Positions 42,749 through 51,408 of a stretch of 64,000 bases of DNA are shown piece by piece. This DNA comes from TMED14 sp002378565. Lineage in GTDB: Bacteria; Bacteroidota; Bacteroidia; Flavobacteriales; Schleiferiaceae. The stretch is from NCBI GenBank assembly GCA_943846715.1, contig OX044356.1, positions 434,001-498,000 of the forward strand, written 5' to 3'. Position 1 is the stretch's first letter. Every line of letters begins with the position of its first letter. The position numbers were made by a program, and so were the translations under genes. Below the pieces are notes generated by a model. That model had not been told where the DNA came from and did no database searches. It saw only the letters and a program-made list of their open reading frames with translations.

Positions 42749-44628
42749 CGCCTTTGCTGTTCAGCAATGACAGCTGCTTGATGCCGTTGAAAATAGGCGA
42801 GTAAAGCTTGATCATTTTTTGTGTTGATCGTTTGATCTAGCACGGCCTGAAGGCCTTTGTGTTGAACTTTTTCTGGACAGGATCGAAGTGCCTGTAAGAC
42901 CATGGATTGGTAAGCCTCTGTTTGTGTGATCGCTGGATTGCAGAGGGCAATGAGCACAGTGGCTGCTTGCTCAGCTTGCTGCAGTTGAAGGTGGGATGAT
43001 GCTAAATACAACTGGCCTTGTGGGTGCCTCGGCGAGATAGCAAGTAACTGCTCGTACATGCTCACAGCTTGCTGCCACTGCTGTCGGTAGCGAAACAGGT
43101 TGCCATATTGGTGAAGTGTGACGGCATGCCATGGGTGCAATGACAAGGCTTGTTGGTAAAGTCTTTCTGTCTGTTGAAAATCTTTGGGGCCAAATGTTTG
43201 ACGCCCGCCCGCTTCTTGAATCAGGCGTCCCATGCCTTCAAAATAGGGCAGGGGATTGCCAAACCGGTCCACCTCATTCCATGAAGACATGCCCGCTTGA
43301 ACAGCTTGTTGGATTGGTATGGCTTGTTGGCGTTCATTGGCTTGTAAAATTGCTTGATTGGCTTCGTTTGACTTCACGCCATGGTAGGCGCTGTAAGCTA
43401 GGGTTCCAATCAACAGCAAGGCTAGAGCTTTCAAAGCCTTAGCTGGAAGAGGCCAGGACCTTTTTGCAGAGAGTCCACCCATCATCAGAAGGAAGGGAAT
43501 CATGACTGCAGCGCGCTCCAAAGGAAAACTGAATTGGGCAAAAACCACCAGGATAGCTAGGCTGGATCCCAAAGCCCAATGCAGGGATCTATCTTGACCT
43601 CCCCGGCTATTCCACCAAAGAACCATCCATGCAATGAAGCAAGCCAAGTAGAGCAATCCCCCGGGCCAACCATGCTCTGCAAGCATCCATATGATGTCAT
43701 TGTGGGGCCGTGCTATGGCTGTGACCCCTTCCATCACTTGATTGTCCATGCCCTTGAGGCCATGCTTAGGAAAATGGATTTGCCATTGACCCGGCCCCAC
43801 CCCGATGAGGGGCTTCTCCTTGACCATTTCAAGGGAGTTCTGCCAGAAGGCCTGCCGCATTGAGATGTTGCTGTCATCGGTCAGGCGTTCTCTGATTTGG
43901 CTGTTGGCCATCAAGCCCACAAGCAACAATGCGCCCATCGCAAGGGGCCAGATTAAACGCTTCACCTTGTGTTGAGTTAAAGAGAATAGGGTGAGTATAC
44001 CAACCACACCCATCGCAAGCCACAAGCTTCTAGTCTGTGTAAGCAGGATTGACAGCACGGCGATCATGGCAAGGGTTGTCAGCCATCGCCGATGGCCTTT
44101 GTTGTGTTGAATCAGTAAAATGGTCGCAGGCAGGCCCATGGCAACGGCAGAAGCCGTGAAGTTTTTATGCCCCATCAGGCCAGGAACGAGGTAAGGGTCA
44201 ATCAACCCGTCCATGCCTTCAACAGCGTAGGCAATGGTGTGCGTCAGGGCCAATGCCATACTGAAGCCTGACATGGCTGAAATAAGCTGGCTGGGTCCAT
44301 GCTTTTGCTGCCAGATGACCAGGCCTGCAAGCAAAATTCCGCCATAACCCATCAGCCGGATCACAGCGTAATTGGCGATGGACGCCACATGAATGTCTGC
44401 AAGCATACGGCCAATCAAGGCCCATCCAATCAAAAGAAAAAATAGCCAGGTTACGACGGGCACCTGGATGTTGCCTCGCACCTTGCTGCGAAGTAGCCAA
44501 GCAAGGACGCCAATCGACAAGGCAAGGGCTACGGGCCAGTGTCCGGGGTCGCCCATGTCCGGAAAATAGATCGGGCTGAAGGCAATAATGACACCTATAG
44601 CAAAGGCAAGCGGGTTGAGTTGTGGCAT
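42745..44628 (-). CDS. O-antigen ligase-like (Wzy_C) membrane protein with TPR tail
   Basis: The 627 residues have about 11 transmembrane segments in the first 420 residues. The Wzy_C/O-antigen ligase loop is visible (GHKNFTASAVAMGLP, QIRERLTDDSNISMRQAFWQNSLEMVKEKPLIGVGPGQW, IARPHNDIIWMLAEHGWPGGLLYL). The C-terminal part (about 465-600) is helical with TPR-like periodicity (YQQALSLHPWHAVTLHQYGNLFRY...). It probably polymerises or attaches surface sugars or lipids; a ligase and a polymerase cannot be told apart by sequence alone. Confidence 0.87.
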   Translation of the reverse strand: MPQLNPLAFAIGVIIAFSPIYFPDMGDPGHWPVALALSIGVLAWLLRSKVRGNIQVPVVTWLFFLLIGWALIGRMLADIHVASIANYAVIRLMGYGGILLAGLVIWQQKHGPSQLISAMSGFSMALALTHTIAYAVEGMDGLIDPYLVPGLMGHKNFTASAVAMGLPATILLIQHNKGHRRWLTTLAMIAVLSILLTQTRSLWLAMGVVGILTLFSLTQHKVKRLIWPLAMGALLLVGLMANSQIRERLTDDSNISMRQAFWQNSLEMVKEKPLIGVGPGQWQIHFPKHGLKGMDNQVMEGVTAIARPHNDIIWMLAEHGWPGGLLYLACFIAWMVLWWNSRGGQDRSLHWALGSSLAILVVFAQFSFPLERAAVMIPFLLMMGGLSAKRSWPLPAKALKALALLLIGTLAYSAYHGVKSNEANQAILQANERQQAIPIQQAVQAGMSSWNEVDRFGNPLPYFEGMGRLIQEAGGRQTFGPKDFQQTERLYQQALSLHPWHAVTLHQYGNLFRYRQQWQQAVSMYEQLLAISPRHPQGQLYLASSHLQLQQAEQAATVLIALCNPAITQTEAYQSMVLQALRSCPEKVQHKGLQAVLDQTINTKNDQALLAYFQRHQAAVIAEQQRR

Positions 44629-44655
44629 ATCACGAATTTAGGGGATAGCCGCGCA

Positions 44656-44683
44656 TAAAAAAACCCCGCACATGGCGGGGTTT
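44656..44683 (-). terminator. Terminator of the rpsF-rpsR-rplI operon
   Basis: The stem aaaccccgc/gcggggttt with loop acatg reads, on the minus strand, into a run of seven T. Confidence 0.93.
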
Positions 44684-44704
44684 CAATCAGTAGGGGTGTG
44701 AGGC

Positions 44705-45160
44705 TTATTTAACCAATTCACCAACAACTTCAAATGTGAAATCAACCACAACTTCGCGGTGAAGGCGAACCTTAGCTGTGTACTTGCCAGCAGCTTTGAT
44801 GGTGTTTCCAGGGATTTGAATAGACTTCTTCTCCAGACCGTACCCAAGTTCGTTGAGCTTTTCAGTAACGTGAACATTGGTGATGGCACCAAACAATTTA
44901 CCTTCCTTGCCAGCTTTCGCTGTCATTTTAAGGTCAATCTTGCGCAGCGCTTCCGCTGTGCTGGTGGCAGATTCAATAGCCTTTGTTTCTTTGTGTGCGC
45001 GCTGTTTGAGGTCCTCTGCGAGAACTTTCTTAGCAGACACAGTTGCCAAAGCGGCTACTTTCTGTGGAATAAGGTAGTTGCGGCCGTAGCCGTTCTTTAC
45101 GGTAATGATGTCGTCCTTGTAGCCAAGGTTCTCAACATCTTGCTTGAGTATAACTTCCAT
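44705..45160 (-). CDS. rplI: 50S ribosomal protein L9
   Basis: L9 is a two-domain 23S rRNA-binding protein. The 151 residues begin MEVILKQDVENLGYKDDIITVKNGYGRNYLIP, then show a long central helix and a C-terminal domain (GKLFGAITNVHVTEKL). It lies 8 bases after rpsR and ends at a strong terminator. Confidence 0.97.
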   Translation of the reverse strand: MEVILKQDVENLGYKDDIITVKNGYGRNYLIPQKVAALATVSAKKVLAEDLKQRAHKETKAIESATSTAEALRKIDLKMTAKAGKEGKLFGAITNVHVTEKLNELGYGLEKKSIQIPGNTIKAAGKYTAKVRLHREVVVDFTFEVVGELVK

Positions 45161-45168
45161 CTTTCGAC

Positions 45169-45459
45169 TTATTTGAGGTTATCAGCAACATAAGGCATAA
45201 GACCAATGTGGCGCGCACGCTTGATGGCTTGACCTAATTTTCGCTGGTACTTGAGTGATGTGCCTGTGAGGCGACGGGGCAAAATCTTGCCTTGGTCGTT
45301 CACAAAGCGCAACAGGTAGTCAGCGTCTTTGTAGTCGATGTGTTTGATGCCGTACTTCTTGAAGCGGCAATATTTATCTTGTAGGACATTGTCAATCGCG
45401 ATTGGCTGTAGATAGCGAATCTCAGATTGATTGCCGGCATTGGATTCCAGTGTGCTCAT
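45169..45459 (-). CDS. rpsR: 30S ribosomal protein S18
   Basis: S18 partners S6 on the 30S platform. The 96 residues from the ATG at 45459 contain the S18 core: DKYCRFKKYGIKHIDYKDADYLLRFV, then GKILPRRLTGTSLKYQRKLGQAIKRARHIGLMPY. A further upstream reading would add an unlike leader and overlap rpsF. It sits between rpsF and rplI as usual. Confidence 0.97.
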   Translation of the reverse strand: MSTLESNAGNQSEIRYLQPIAIDNVLQDKYCRFKKYGIKHIDYKDADYLLRFVNDQGKILPRRLTGTSLKYQRKLGQAIKRARHIGLMPYVADNLK

Positions 45460-45472
45460 AGCTATATCTGAT

Positions 45473-45808
45473 TTAGGCGTTTTTGACTTTGGCGCGACGC
45501 TTTTCAGCGTATTCAATGCCATACTTGTCAAGGCTGATGGTCAAGAAGCGAAGCACGCGCTCGTCACGCTGAAGTTCAACTTCGTATTGAGCAATGGACT
45601 CTCCAGGTGCCTTGAATTCAAAGAGGTGGTAGAAACCACTCTTCTTTTTGTCAATCGGGTAAGCCAACTTGCGCAGGCCCCAATTTTCGGTGTTGATAAA
45701 TTTCGCGCCAGCGTCTTTTAGCAGGCTTTGAAGCTTACCCACCGTTTCCCTTACCTGATCATCAGATAAGACGGGATTTAAAATGAAAACGGTTTCGTAT
45801 TGATTCAT
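45473..45808 (-). CDS. rpsF: 30S ribosomal protein S6
   Basis: S6 binds S18 and 16S rRNA. The 111 residues from the ATG at 45808 begin MNQYETVFILNPVLSDDQVRE and contain LRKLAYPIDKKKSGFYHLFEF and DERVLRFLTISLD. It is the first gene of the operon; TATATTTG, an exact -7 box, lies 19 bases upstream. Confidence 0.97.
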   Translation of the reverse strand: MNQYETVFILNPVLSDDQVRETVGKLQSLLKDAGAKFINTENWGLRKLAYPIDKKKSGFYHLFEFKAPGESIAQYEVELQRDERVLRFLTISLDKYGIEYAEKRRAKVKNA

Positions 45809-45827
45809 AAATTTGAATTTTGGGCTG

Positions 45828-45835
45828 CAAATATA
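45828..45835 (-). promoter_or_regulatory. -7 box for rpsF operon
   Basis: Minus-strand TATATTTG is an exact TAnnTTTG match followed by GCAGCCC, 19 bases from the rpsF ATG. Confidence 0.6.
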
Positions 45836-45938
45836 GGTATTTATTCTCCACATTTACCCTACTCTTATGTGCTTGTGAGGAGCAGTGCAATTGCAGCACA
45901 GCGTTGGAGTCCTTAACTTAGCGCAAAGTACCTTAACC

Positions 45939-46685
45939 ATGCACCATCATCACCATCACAACGAAGCAGATTTCCATGGAAACACCCAAGGTTTTGTTGG
46001 TCGACTCCAGGCTTACATTTCTGAATTTGTTTATGGCGGTATTGATGGAGCTGTCACAACTTTTGCAGTGGTTGCGGGAGCTGCAGGCGCAGGCCTCTCT
46101 ACCGTCACGGTGTTGATATTGGGTTTTGCCAACCTGATTGCAGACGGGTTTTCCATGGCCGTTGGTGCCTACTTGTCTGCTAAGACGGAGGACGAGGCTT
46201 ACCAAAAGACCTTGGATCAAGAGTATTGGGAGGTTGAAAATATTCCCGATGTGGAACGGCAAGAAATCCGTGAAATATACCAGGCAAAGGGCTTTGAAGG
46301 CGACCTATTGGAGCAGGTTGTTGACACCATTTGTGCTGATAAGGACCGATGGGTGGATGACATGATGAAATCAGAACTCTTTTTGTTCCCCTCCAATAAG
46401 CAACCAATTTGGGTTGCTCTGTGGACCTTCATTAGTTTCAATCTGGTGGGAGTCATTCCATTGACCGTCTACATATGGCATGCGACAGACCCTGCAGGGT
46501 TGCCATTGTTCCAATGGTCAGCAGGGCTCACAGCGCTGGCTTTCATGGTCATTGGCTACCTCAAGGCTAAGGTGAACGGGCAGTCCATCTTCCGCAGCCT
46601 TGTGGAAACCTTGTCGCTTGGTGCCATTGCAGCAGTTCTCGCCTATGCAGCGGGTGATCTTCTGGCTGATTGGTTGCTGGCATAA
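45939..46685 (+). CDS. VIT1/CCC1-family metal transporter with natural N-terminal His6
   Basis: The family exports or stores Fe2+/Mn2+. The 248 residues from the ATG at 45939 begin M-H-H-H-H-H-H-N-E-A-D-F-H. A GTG at 45885 could add 18 unlike residues. TM1 follows (EFVYGGIDGAVTTFAVVAGAAGAG), then TM2 (ILGFANLIADGFSMAVGAYLSAKTEDE). A cytoplasmic Glu-rich metal-binding loop (EYWEVENIPDVERQEIREI) comes next, and three more TM segments. The arrangement matches VIT1. The six histidines may bind metal; they fit the transported ions but are not a known family feature to me. Confidence 0.88.
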   Translation: MHHHHHHNEADFHGNTQGFVGRLQAYISEFVYGGIDGAVTTFAVVAGAAGAGLSTVTVLILGFANLIADGFSMAVGAYLSAKTEDEAYQKTLDQEYWEVENIPDVERQEIREIYQAKGFEGDLLEQVVDTICADKDRWVDDMMKSELFLFPSNKQPIWVALWTFISFNLVGVIPLTVYIWHATDPAGLPLFQWSAGLTALAFMVIGYLKAKVNGQSIFRSLVETLSLGAIAAVLAYAAGDLLADWLLA

Positions 46686-46757
46686 CTTGTTGATATCCGC
46701 CTGAAACATCCCGTTTTCACCGTTTGAAGAAGGCGTCTGAGGCCTTAGATTTACCCT

Positions 46758-48563
46758 GTGGAACATTACGTAGTCTCAGCTAGAAAATACCGACCAGATG
46801 CTTTTGAAGCGGTCGTGGGACAGTCTCATGTCACCGACACACTCGAGCATGAAGTGTCCAGTGGTCACATTGCACAAGCCATCTTATTCACAGGCCCGCG
46901 AGGCGTAGGCAAGACCACCTGCGCAAGGATCTTAGCTCACCGAATCAATGAGGTTCATACTGGCCCCGGTCAAGATTACAGTTTCAACATGTTTGAGCTC
47001 GACGCGGCGTCCAATAATTCGGTGGAGGATATCCGACGTTTGATTGATCAAGTCCGTTTTGCGCCACAGGTTGGCAAGTACAAGGTTTACATCATTGATG
47101 AGGTTCACATGCTCTCATCTCAGGCCTTCAATGCCTTTCTCAAAACCCTTGAAGAGCCCCCTGCGCATGCGGTATTTATTTTAGCAACGACCGAGAAGCA
47201 CAAGGTCCTCCCAACCATTCTCTCTCGCTGCCAAGTCTTTGATTTCAAGCGAATCACTGTGCAAGATATCGCCAGCCATTTGGCTGTCATTGCAAAGAAA
47301 GAAGGGGTAGAGGCTGAGCCTGATGCCCTACATGTCATTGCTGAAAAAGCAGATGGTGCGTTGCGCGATTCACTGTCCATCTTTGATCGCATGGCTGCTG
47401 CTTCTCAAGGGAAGAAGTTGACCCTCTCCTTGGTCAGGGATAACCTTCAAGTGTTAGACCGAGAAGTTTATTTCAAGGTGTTGGACCATTTACTCCAAGG
47501 TGACACATCCGCGTTGTTGTTGGCGGTTAATGATGTGGTCAATCGGGGTTTTGATTTGCACCATTTCATTGGTGGTTTAGCCTCCCACACCCGCGAGGTT
47601 CTGCTATGTCATCACCCGGCAACCATGCCGCTGATGGATGTGCCAGAGTCTGACATACAGCGTTATGCAGATCAGGCTTCAGCTGCATCCATGGCCTGGC
47701 TAGCGCGGGCTTTGGCTCAATTGTCAGAAGCGGACATCAAGTACCAATCCAGCGCTAATCCACGCTTGCATGTGGAGGTGACCTTGCTGACCTTAGCTGG
47801 CGCAGCCAAGGTTGAAGGGGGTGAAAAAAAAAAGCCCAATCAGCAAGCTGAACCGGTCTTAGCAACAAAGGAGCCACAAGCAGAGCCCATCCCCACCTTG
47901 CCAGAATCGGCTGGCAATGCTGAGCCTGAAGCCATCAAGGAAGCGAGCACGACTGATTCAAGCATGCCTGTTGTAGCGGTTGAAGCCATTGAATCGGTTG
48001 AGTCAATAGCGGTTGAATCGATACCTGTTGAATCACAGGAATTGCCAACCCCTGTTGTCACGGAAGTCGTGAAGGTGAAATCTCCAGGCAAGAAACCCCG
48101 CCGGGCCAGTGGGTTCTCTATTTCAGCAGCCCTGACACTGAGTGCTGATGATGCTGATAAAAAGCAAGTTGAGGTCGTGGAAGAGCGAAAAATGCGCAAT
48201 GCAGCTGTGGATCAAGAGGCTTTAGGTAACGCATGGATCAATGTTTTGGCGTCGATGAAGGAAGCTAAATTGAGCATGGCCTCGTTGAAGGCAGTGAGTC
48301 CTATTTTATTCAATGCAACGGACATCCGCCTGTCGGTAGAAAATCAGATCCAATTGGATTTCATTGAAGAAGTGAAAGACACCTTGACCATCAGGCTACG
48401 CGATGCCCTAGGTAACGATGCATTGAAGCTGGTGTTAATCAAAGAAGGCGGCAGTGACAACGCGAAAATTGTGTACTCGCCTGAAGAGCGATTCCAGTTT
48501 TTGCTTGAAAAAAATCAGCATTTAACAGCCTTTCGGTCAGCCTTCAAACTGGATATCCATTAG
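46758..48563 (+). CDS. dnaX: DNA polymerase III subunit tau/gamma (DnaX)
   Basis: DnaX is the clamp-loader ATPase. The 601 residues start at GTG (46758; VVSARKYRPD is the usual N-terminus). Walker A is GPRGVGKTT, then DAASNNSVEDIR, Walker B IIDEVHML, SRCQVFDFKRI and RDSLSIFDR (sensor regions). The cysteine cluster of the zinc module in E. coli DnaX is absent between CARILA and NMFELDAAS. At 47824-47833 lies a run of ten A (frame GAA AAA AAA AAG); a -1 shift reaches TGA at 47849-47851, giving a gamma-like product of about 364 residues. The tau-specific C-terminal part (about 360-601) is low in similarity, rich in V, E and S. TAGATTTA lies four bases before the start. Confidence 0.94.
   Translation: MEHYVVSARKYRPDAFEAVVGQSHVTDTLEHEVSSGHIAQAILFTGPRGVGKTTCARILAHRINEVHTGPGQDYSFNMFELDAASNNSVEDIRRLIDQVRFAPQVGKYKVYIIDEVHMLSSQAFNAFLKTLEEPPAHAVFILATTEKHKVLPTILSRCQVFDFKRITVQDIASHLAVIAKKEGVEAEPDALHVIAEKADGALRDSLSIFDRMAAASQGKKLTLSLVRDNLQVLDREVYFKVLDHLLQGDTSALLLAVNDVVNRGFDLHHFIGGLASHTREVLLCHHPATMPLMDVPESDIQRYADQASAASMAWLARALAQLSEADIKYQSSANPRLHVEVTLLTLAGAAKVEGGEKKKPNQQAEPVLATKEPQAEPIPTLPESAGNAEPEAIKEASTTDSSMPVVAVEAIESVESIAVESIPVESQELPTPVVTEVVKVKSPGKKPRRASGFSISAALTLSADDADKKQVEVVEERKMRNAAVDQEALGNAWINVLASMKEAKLSMASLKAVSPILFNATDIRLSVENQIQLDFIEEVKDTLTIRLRDALGNDALKLVLIKEGGSDNAKIVYSPEERFQFLLEKNQHLTAFRSAFKLDIH
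47824..47851 (+). promoter_or_regulatory. Candidate -1 frameshift/slippage site in dnaX
   Basis: A10 is read GAA AAA AAA AAG CCC in frame. After a -1 slip (or one extra A in the mRNA) the codons become GCC CAA TCA GCA AGC TGA. AAGGGGG lies just upstream and could act like the Shine-Dalgarno stimulator of E. coli dnaX, though this species barely uses such sequences. No strong downstream hairpin was found by eye. Confidence 0.6.
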
Positions 48564-48566
48564 CGG

Positions 48567-49430
48567 TCACAAGCCGTAATGCATGCTTGCCAACCATTTA
48601 AGGATCATGGTTTTGAATGAGTTTTCTCCCCTGTTGTAAGCCTTGACAGCTTGATCAAATCGTCCGGCTTTATGATGGGTTCGGCCCACTTGTCGCCAGG
48701 TTTCTTTGGCGGCAGATGATGCCACACCCTCGGTGATCCAGCCTTGAGCCAGCATGATTGCATGGCGCTGCAAGACTTTTTTTGCATGCCCTTCCACATC
48801 CTCGGTCATCCCTTGGTTGGTCCGGTAGAGTGTCCACGCTTTGTTGTCCCACATCAGGGCTTGATGGCCAGCCATCATCAGGCGCATCCAGAGATCCAAA
48901 TCCTCAGTTCCTTGCAATGCACGGTTTTCATCCCAGGGAAATGCCAGGCAGAGCTCACGCCGAAGGATCGCACCGCTGGGTGCAAAGGGCATGCGTTTGG
49001 TGATTAAGTCTTCTGAAGAAGTCATGCGGTCTGCATGCCTGATTTGTGGGTTTTCTTTTGGGCCACCCCATGTAGCATAAGGGTGATAAAGCCAATCATT
49101 GGATGTCTGTTCAGCGGTCCCATTGGATTGAAAGAAAGCAGCTAACGCATCGAAAAACCCCTCAGCAAGCCAATCATCGGCATCGAGAAAGACCACAAAT
49201 TCGGTGTCAGATGCCTTCACGCCTGCATTCCGTGCAGCGCCTAAGCCCTTGTTGCTCTCCAAGGTGATAACCCTTGTGTTGCTCATGTTTTCCCTTGCAG
49301 CCAGGATGTTAGCAGTGGCGTCGGTGGATGCGTCATTGACACAAATGACCTTGACAGTTTCTGGAAGGCAAGCCAGGGTGCCTGGCAAGGTGTCTGCGGC
49401 ATTGAAGCAGGGGATGACAACGCTGATCAT
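48567..49430 (-). CDS. Glycosyltransferase family 2
   Basis: The 287-residue GT-A enzyme starts MISVVIPCFNAADTLPGTLACLP, shows VNDASTDAT and the metal-binding FLDADDWLAEGF, and a later NRALQGTEDLDLWMR segment with the putative catalytic acidic residues. It transfers a sugar to a lipid-linked or surface glycan; donor and acceptor are unknown. It is coupled to the next GT2 gene (ATGA). Confidence 0.9.
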   Translation of the reverse strand: MISVVIPCFNAADTLPGTLACLPETVKVICVNDASTDATANILAARENMSNTRVITLESNKGLGAARNAGVKASDTEFVVFLDADDWLAEGFFDALAAFFQSNGTAEQTSNDWLYHPYATWGGPKENPQIRHADRMTSSEDLITKRMPFAPSGAILRRELCLAFPWDENRALQGTEDLDLWMRLMMAGHQALMWDNKAWTLYRTNQGMTEDVEGHAKKVLQRHAIMLAQGWITEGVASSAAKETWRQVGRTHHKAGRFDQAVKAYNRGENSFKTMILKWLASMHYGL

Positions 49431-50482
49431 GTGGCTCGGGGCATGAAGTGATTGGGAAATACTTGACGCAGCACATGCCGCAAAGGCTGTTTTAGCCCTG
49501 TGATTTCCAAGACCCTAACAATCAGTCGAACCAGTCCTTCATAAGGGATGTGGAGCAGGACCATGGGGTAGATTTTCAGAAATCGGCTGAACAATTTGGC
49601 GTTGACTTGCAGGTTCATTTGCCGTTCGCTTTTCGCCCAGCTTTGCCTGTACAGTGAGTGGGTCCACCACGTTGCAATGTTCCGGTAAGCTTTGCGTTTG
49701 ATGGCTTCTGGCGGCTGATGTGTCTGAGCGATGTAGTCGGCAATGGCAAGCAATTCTTGGTAGACATGACCTGTCACATTGGCCTTCTGGCGTTGGGTTT
49801 GGTCATGGAGCCGGAAACGATTCAAAACCTGTGGCAAATAAGCAATGTCGCCGCGTTCAAGCATGCGCACATAAAACATCCAGTCCCCATTGAGCTTCCA
49901 TGTGGGGTCAGCCCCGCCAATGGAATGGTAGGTGGCAGCGCGAAGCAAGGCACCTGATGCATTGGGGACGACATTGTGCAGCATGAAATACTGTTCAATT
50001 TCATCCAATCCACGGTTGCTGTGCGCCTGATGCCATCGGTTGGACTTGAACAGGTACTGGTAATGCACATCAAAACTGTGAAGGGCCTTGCCCTTGTCGT
50101 CAATCAACAGACTTTGTGCATAGGCAATGACAACCTCTGGTTGATCAAGCAATACCTCAACCAAGTCTTTGAGCAGGTCGGGCTCTGCCACGTCATCACT
50201 TTCAGCGATCCACAAGAATTTCCCTCGGGCTAATTCAGCGCCTTTGTTCCATTGCTTGAAGGTGCTTCCGCTGTTGACTTCATTGGGAACTAGCCGGAAC
50301 CGCTCATCTTTAGTCGCCCATGATTCAAGAATGGCCAGTGAACCATCGGTTGACGCATCGTCCAGCATAATCACCTCAAAGTCTTGGTAAGATTGACAGG
50401 CAATACTAGCAAGCCTCGCCTCAAGGTAGGCGGCGTGCATGAAGTTGGGTACGATGACCGAAACCGTAGGGAGAGCCTGCAT
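49427..50482 (-). CDS. Glycosyltransferase family 2 (second)
   Basis: The 351 residues begin VSVIVPNFMHAAYLEARLASI; DDASTDGS and the metal site AESDDVAEPDLL are typical GT-A. The C-terminal third is basic/helical, possibly membrane-associated. TAATTTCG, a one-mismatch -7 box, lies four bases before the ATG at 50482; its partner gene is the divergent sulfotransferase. Confidence 0.9.
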   Translation of the reverse strand: MQALPTVSVIVPNFMHAAYLEARLASIACQSYQDFEVIMLDDASTDGSLAILESWATKDERFRLVPNEVNSGSTFKQWNKGAELARGKFLWIAESDDVAEPDLLKDLVEVLLDQPEVVIAYAQSLLIDDKGKALHSFDVHYQYLFKSNRWHQAHSNRGLDEIEQYFMLHNVVPNASGALLRAATYHSIGGADPTWKLNGDWMFYVRMLERGDIAYLPQVLNRFRLHDQTQRQKANVTGHVYQELLAIADYIAQTHQPPEAIKRKAYRNIATWWTHSLYRQSWAKSERQMNLQVNAKLFSRFLKIYPMVLLHIPYEGLVRLIVRVLEITGLKQPLRHVLRQVFPNHFMPRAT

Positions 50483-50511
50483 GCCCCGAAATTAGCGTAC
50501 TTTCCGCCACC

Positions 50512-51408
50512 ATGAGAACAGTCATTTACGGCCAGCCAAAATCTGGTACAACCTATGCATTTTCCTTGCTCGCTGAGGCGATGAGTCAGGGTGGAGATGT
50601 GGTGGAAGTCTTTGAGCCACGGTCCATGGATCGTCAAAGCAAGGTTTTCAAACGCCGCGATGGCATGACATGGCCCTTGAGTGATCACATGTTGGTCAAA
50701 GTGCTTTATGCTGATGCCAACCTGCGTTCAGGGTGGCTAGGGGATGAAGCTCGAGCCGTTTTTCATGACTTTGACAAGAAAATATTCATAGTAAGAGACC
50801 CAAGGGATCGTTGGATTTCTGGCTTTTTCTACCGTTGGTTTCATCTGCATCAACCCCTTTTGGCTGACTTCAAACGGGCCCATCGCTTGACGCTCCACAA
50901 AGAAAAGCACCCCAGAGACATACCCTTTCACAGTTTATTGAGTCAGGATCCAACAGCTCAAGCGGCATGGGCAAAGGAACACAAATCTGCCTTGGATGAA
51001 TTGGCAATCTACATGGATCAGCTGCGCGCTGATGGCTGGCATGTGATGACCTATGAAGATTTGGTGGATGAGAAGTGGGATGATCTAGCGAAGTATATGG
51101 GCCTTGAGTTGCGCAAAGGGCACGGGGTGAGACCGGCATTCAGGCATGTGTCACGCAGCAATGCGCACAGCAATTGGCGTCGATGGTTCACCGTAGAGGA
51201 TTTGGCCTACTACCAACCTATTTTCAATGATTTTTTGACCAGTCAGGGCTATGATGCAACTGATTGGCAGTTGGACCCATCCCCTGAGTTGAATCCTTCA
51301 GAGGGTTCATCGTACATGCATCGGTTATTCCACCATGCCAACGGACCTCAGGCCCTAAACAAGGACTTGCTATCTCAAAGCATTGCCCGAATCAAGCGCT
51401 TGTTCTAA
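50512..51408 (+). CDS. Sulfotransferase family protein
   Basis: The 298-residue enzyme is expected to use PAPS. The 5'-phosphosulfate loop is YGQPKSGTTYAFSL, and the 3'-phosphate motif is VRDPRDRWISGFFYRW. Both are well preserved. It could sulfate a surface sugar, lipid or small molecule. It sits between the two GT2 genes and a Wzt/Wzm exporter; its last 39 bases overlap the wzt-like gene on the other strand. Confidence 0.88.
   Translation: MRTVIYGQPKSGTTYAFSLLAEAMSQGGDVVEVFEPRSMDRQSKVFKRRDGMTWPLSDHMLVKVLYADANLRSGWLGDEARAVFHDFDKKIFIVRDPRDRWISGFFYRWFHLHQPLLADFKRAHRLTLHKEKHPRDIPFHSLLSQDPTAQAAWAKEHKSALDELAIYMDQLRADGWHVMTYEDLVDEKWDDLAKYMGLELRKGHGVRPAFRHVSRSNAHSNWRRWFTVEDLAYYQPIFNDFLTSQGYDATDWQLDPSPELNPSEGSSYMHRLFHHANGPQALNKDLLSQSIARIKRLF

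Noticed and set aside
45939..45959. Vector contamination because of the His6 sequence
   Set aside because: The histidine codons are followed by a normal VIT1-like gene and flanked by ordinary chromosomal genes; there is no vector sequence.
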